Shown here: positions 60,498 to 64,000 of the stretch, one piece after another
How the letters are laid out: every line of letters starts with the position of its first letter
How positions within the stretch are numbered: the stretch's first letter is position 1
NCBI GenBank assembly: GCA_003342815.1
Contig: PTEX01000006.1
Span: 2,611,338-2,675,337 of the forward strand
DNA length: 64,000 nt
Direction: 5' to 3'
Source: Eudromia elegans
Lineage: Eukaryota; Chordata; Aves; Tinamiformes; Tinamidae
Notes under the pieces: model-generated
What the model was told of the DNA's origin: nothing
Database searches by the model: none
The model's input: the letters and a program-made list of their open reading frames with translations, nothing else
Position numbers and translations under genes: made by a program

Positions 60498-61690
60498 GGA
60501 ACACAGAAGGTTGAGTTTGGAAGGAACTTTGGGAGTCAATCTAGCCTATCTCCCTTACTCTCAACAGGGTTAAACAGAGCAGGTAGTTCAGTACAGGTGG
60601 GTTTTGGATATCTGCAGGGATAGAGACCCTCCAGCCTCTGTAGGGTACCTGTCCAAGTGCTTGCCCACTCTCACAATAAGAAAGCTTCCCCTTATGTTGT
60701 TTTCTTTGTGTCTCGTGTTTCAACCTGTGCCCATCACCACCTGTTCTTTCAGTAGGTACCACTGATGAGAGTCTGGCTCTGTTTTATTTACGCCTTCTCA
60801 TCAGGTTTTTGTAGAAATTGATAAGATCTCCCCTGAACCTTCTAAGAACTGCATAATTCCAGTTCTTTCAGCCTCTCCTGGTGTGTCAGATGTTCCCATT
60901 CCATAATCATCTTAGTGGTGCTTGGCTGGGCATGCTTCGATGCGTCAGTGTCCTCCTTGCACTGGGAAACCCAGAACTAGACCACACTGCAGATACGGCC
61001 TCAGCAGTGCTGAGTATAGGCAAGGACCATTTAATGACCCCATCCCTATATTCTTGGACAGTGTCTTTGTATTCCTCCTGGCTTACCTACCCTGTTTCCA
61101 CCTCCTGTATGATTTCTTTTTCTCTTTGGGTTTTGTCATGAGTAATTTTTTTCATCTGTACTTGATGAAGGCCCCCTGCCCTCTATTCTTGACTTCCTGC
61201 ATGTGAGGATGGACAATTTTGTGAGCTTAGAGAAGGTAATCTTTGAAAATAAGCCAGCTCTCCTAGACCCCTCTATTTTCCAGGGCCGTATTCTATGGAA
61301 TTCTTTGAAGCAAGTCTCTAAACATTCAAGCCTTCTGAAGTCCAGGGTTGTGTTCCCTTGTGCTTTCCCCTTAGGCTCTGCCATCTCATGGTCACTGCAG
61401 CCAATGTTGCTCTCAGATCTTCACATCCCCGACCAATTCTCACTTACTTGTAAGTGTCAGGTCCAGTGGAGAATCTCTCCTCTTCAACATCTTGATCACC
61501 TGTATCAGGAAGTTAGTGTACTCCATAAACCTCCTGGGTTCCTTGGGCCCTGCTGTGTTCTCTTTCCAACAAACATTACAATGGTTAAAGTCCCCCATGA
61601 GGACCAGGGGCTGCTAACTTGAGGCTTCCTCTGCTTGTCTGAAGAGACCCTCATCTACTTCTCTTGGTAAAGCAATTTAACAGACATCTA
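60498..61690 (-). mobile_element. CR1 LINE copy, 1.2 kb, lacking the reverse-transcriptase core
   Basis: The plus strand begins GGAACACAGAAGGTTGAGTT (diverged CR1 3' end). Read on the minus strand from right to left it carries, first, the ORF2 region before the RT (antisense words CCCCCATGAGGACCAGGGGC at 61590-61610 and TCATGGTCACTGCAGCC at 61386-61402; peptide TTLDFRRLECLETCFKEF and LTKLSILTCRKSR). It then passes at about 61015-61045 directly to the segment after the RT (YSALLRPYLQ, GQE/HQERLKELEL, TERTGGDGHRLKHETQRK) and the 3' UTR. The whole catalytic RT part is absent. Frames are broken by stops and indels. It sits just upstream of candidate exon D. Confidence 0.9.
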
Positions 61691-61901
61691 TGCTGCTTGT
61701 GTTTCTCTCCCTCTTGGATTACCTACTGTCTTGTAACTGTATTGTTTCTAGTTGCTCCTAAGTTATGAAAGCATCTTTGAAGGGAGGTAGCAGAAAGTTG
61801 CTTCTTTCAGAAATTTATAAATGCACTGGACAGACTATTCAAAGATGTGCCACAGCAAAAGGATACATTGGTAAGGAAAGGGAAAGGGTCACAGTGTTTT
61901 A
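61691..61901. other. Unannotated, possible remains of an intron
   Basis: Short stretch between the CR1 5' end and candidate exon C. No feature recognised. Confidence 0.4.
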
Positions 61902-62168
61902 TTTTCCATCTCTTTGTTCCTTATCATTGTCACCACTGTTCTTTTCTGTTTTTCCTGTTGCAACAGCTGCCTTCATCATTGCTTCTGTTTGTGGCACTAG
62001 GCAAAACAGCTGAGTGACAGCTTGGGTGGATGAAGGGACTTTACTGATACCAGCAACTTTGAGCTGTCTTATTCTTTCCTTTTGCAAAGAAATGCTTGAA
62101 GTTTCATGTAGTATATTTTTTCCTTTTGCTCCTTTCCTCTGTTCAGTCTTGGTGATTATCTTTGTGTT
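61902..62168 (-). CDS. Candidate exon C (Lys-rich, unidentified)
   Basis: The minus strand is open for 89 codons, from just after a TAA at 62169-62171 to a TAA at 61899-61901. The peptide includes NILHETSSISLQKERIRQLK and VPSSTQAVTQLFCLVPQTEA, then a Lys/Asp/Gly-rich hydrophilic end. An acceptor-like TTTTCTAG lies at 62178-62185, but that start would include the TAA. No good donor is seen. The composition resembles exons D and E. It could be part of the same gene with lost edges, or chance. Confidence 0.3.
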
Positions 62169-62869
62169 TTAGTTATTCTAGAAAACTGTAAAAATTACTT
62201 TCTTCCCAAGAAAAACAATTTTTTATCAGTTTGTCTATGACACAGAAGTTTGGTTAAAAAAAAAATCATCTGCATTTGATGCTTCATGTTGTTTTTCTTT
62301 TCCCTGAACTATTTATTTCGTATCTGATTATTTTTTTTCTGCTGTGTAATAAGTTTTGATGATCACAAAAGGGTCAGACATGACAAAAACATGTAATGGA
62401 CAAAGCTATTCTTCAATTTTTTTGTTCTCTGGGTATCTATTGGATTATCAGATCTTCCGTATACTCCTTAAGACATCTTGGTTATTTTATCTCATCTTAC
62501 TCATTGGTTTTGTAAGTCTTTATTTTCTTTTTAAAATTACTGGCTAAGTATCCCTTATGCCCCAAAAAATCATGTTTATTTCAGCAAGTGAAAATAAACT
62601 GCAACTGCAATCTTGCAAAGGGAACCAAGTACTCAGTTTTGTACATGAGTACCTCATCTGCTGTGATCCCTGAGAAAGTAAGTTTGCTATTTCATTATAA
62701 GTAAGCTTACAAGTTTAATCATATTTTTTATTTCTGTGAAAAAAGTTTAATCATAGACCCAACTTTAAAAAAAAAAAAAAAAAGTGGCCTCTGTACCGTA
62801 GTATTCCTTCTTTTCCAAAACATAATCCAGCTCTTTCTTGAATTAATGTACACAAGTCACTTTAACTGC
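62169..62869. other. Unannotated AT-rich DNA
   Basis: Contains an 18-base A run ending near 62783. No feature otherwise. Confidence 0.4.
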
Positions 62870-63070
62870 TGGCTGCATGACTTTTGGCAGTTTGTTTGAT
62901 ATTCCAACCAATCTTTGTATAAAGAGCTGTCTGAATTGTTTATAGGTTTGTCCTCCTGCCCAGAGTTTAGTCCATGATCTCTTATTTTCAAAACAACTGA
63001 ACTTACAGGGATGTTATTAAGTAGTTTGGGCCTTGCATTGGAAGGTTGTGGTTTAGTGGGTAAAAGATTC
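62870..63070 (-). other. Ambiguous segment: exon-like frame or old LINE piece
   Basis: On the minus strand a frame open over 62857-63105 includes RDHGLNSGQEDKPINNSDSS and YKDWLEYQTNCQKS. On the plus strand the same bases (TCCATGATCTCTTATTTTC, TAAAGAGCTGTCTGAA) vaguely recall antisense 3' parts of old CR1-like LINEs. Neither reading has clear edges, so I leave it undecided. Confidence 0.25.
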
Positions 63071-63572
63071 ATAGAACTTGGAACCACTAAAGACATGTAT
63101 ATCAACAGTTAAAAAAAAATGTGGCGAACTAGGCAATTTCACCTAAATATTCCCTAAATATTCCCATTCAGGATTCTTACTGTGCAGTAAGTATAATTTA
63201 CATTTTCACACCAAACGCTGTTTCTGTTTCTTAAGATTCTTGGAAATTTAAAGCCAAATGTAAATAATTAGAAGTGACCTGTCAAATTTCTCTCCACATT
63301 AAATGTATGGCAAGGAAGGAACTAACAGAGTACAAGGTGAAAATCAGAATGCTTATGATGATTTCTACTATTTTTTTTATGACTAAATATGTGAATTGTA
63401 TTAACAAGATAGGAATTTTTGAATTCCTAAAAATGCATAATTATGGAATTTAATGTTTACCTGTGTAAGAGCATCTATATAACATTCTCATCTCTTCAAG
63501 AATAAGTCCAGATGAACTGGAGTTTTATGTTATATAGTCTTGGAAGGAAGGATAGTAGATGGAGAATGTTAC

Positions 63573-63712
63573 CATTTTCGAAAGTGATTGGGCTGTGGCT
63601 GAAATGAGTGCTGCAGCACTGTGCAAGAAAACCCGAGTTATCTTTGAAGGACTCAGTCCTTCATCTGAAAGCCTTGATTCTTTTAGTATGTTTTTGCACT
63701 TGGAATAACTAG
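63573..63712 (-). CDS. Candidate exon A (unidentified)
   Basis: A 140-bp minus-strand segment ending at a fair donor ATG|GTAACA (63567-63572). It is open for 46 codons with entry of 2 bases and exit in phase 0. The peptide includes LKESRLSDEGLSPSKITRVF and LHSAAALISATAQSLSKM. The acceptor (TTCTGTGGAG|CT) is weak. It shares strand and general composition with exons C to G, and is listed as a possible upstream exon of that gene. Confidence 0.3.
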
Positions 63713-64000
63713 CTCCACAGAATAATAGGCTTAAATGGTTTAGGTGCAGCTTTTCAGTGTTGCAACTACACTGTTTCCAGAACTCTAGCAACTATTTCTA
63801 CAAAGTCCTATATTTTTTGGAGAGAGAGAGAAGTGATTTCATCCATTTTTAGTAAAATGTTCATGGAACCCAGAAAATTCCAAAATGGACCTTCATGCTT
63901 CCCTGTTCGATTTCATTAAGGTACAGATTTTAACTGCATGGTATTTAACTAAATTAGTTGTTTCAGGTTGTTAGGACTTCATGTACTATGTTTAGTAATA
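63713..64000. other. Unannotated end of window
   Basis: No feature recognised apart from a short (GA)n stretch at about 63820-63831. Confidence 0.5.

Noticed and set aside
61136-61384. 82-codon minus-strand frame as a host exon
   Set aside because: It encodes the CR1 ORF2 linker before the reverse transcriptase, so it belongs to the transposon.

Overview
This is eukaryotic, non-protein-dense DNA, most likely from a bird. The main evidence is the repeats. Six pieces of CR1 LINE, the dominant retrotransposon of birds (also found in crocodilians and turtles), all lie with their sense direction on the minus strand. Four of them end at the usual CR1 3' terminus with an ATTCTRTG-like octamer. Other repeats are a few very old MIR/CORE-SINE-like and tRNA-derived relics, simple repeats and homopolymers. 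There are no bacterial-style operons, no rRNA, no intact tRNA, no CRISPR array and no long open reading frame with a recognisable protein. I cannot name the species.

Layout. From 1 to about 46 kb the window looks like intergenic or intronic DNA. It holds CR1 copies (14.3, 18.2-19.0, 27.3, 37.2 and 45.0 kb), MIR-like relics (8.3, 22.7 and 44.2 kb), two tRNA-derived segments (6.0 and 35.0 kb), a (CTTCT)n array of about 185 bp containing the only N of the window (33.9-34.1 kb), a 40-base T tract (9.0 kb), a perfect 30-bp palindrome (32.1 kb) and several smaller inverted repeats. From about 46 to 53 kb there is AT-rich, homeobox-core-rich sequence that may hold conserved noncoding elements, a single exon-like segment (46.5 kb), one more MIR-like relic and an element with repeated TTAGGYRCCTAA palindromes (52.6 kb).

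The most interesting part is the right end, about 54.0-63.7 kb. On the minus strand I find a run of exon-like segments. Each has protein-like codon content, and the best are framed by splice acceptor and donor sequences. Three of the four junctions between consecutive core candidates have compatible phases. The same segments carry disabling lesions: an in-frame TAG in one, a one-base frameshift in the next, and a TGA one codon before a perfect GTAAGT donor in another. A 1.2-kb CR1 is inserted about ten bases upstream of one acceptor. My reading is a multi-exon gene on the minus strand that has decayed, or is decaying, into a unitary pseudogene. I do not recognise the protein and give no gene symbol. 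All exon calls are inferences from ORFs, splice motifs and phase, not from homology.

Most short open frames elsewhere are what random AT-rich DNA gives, and I do not report them as genes.
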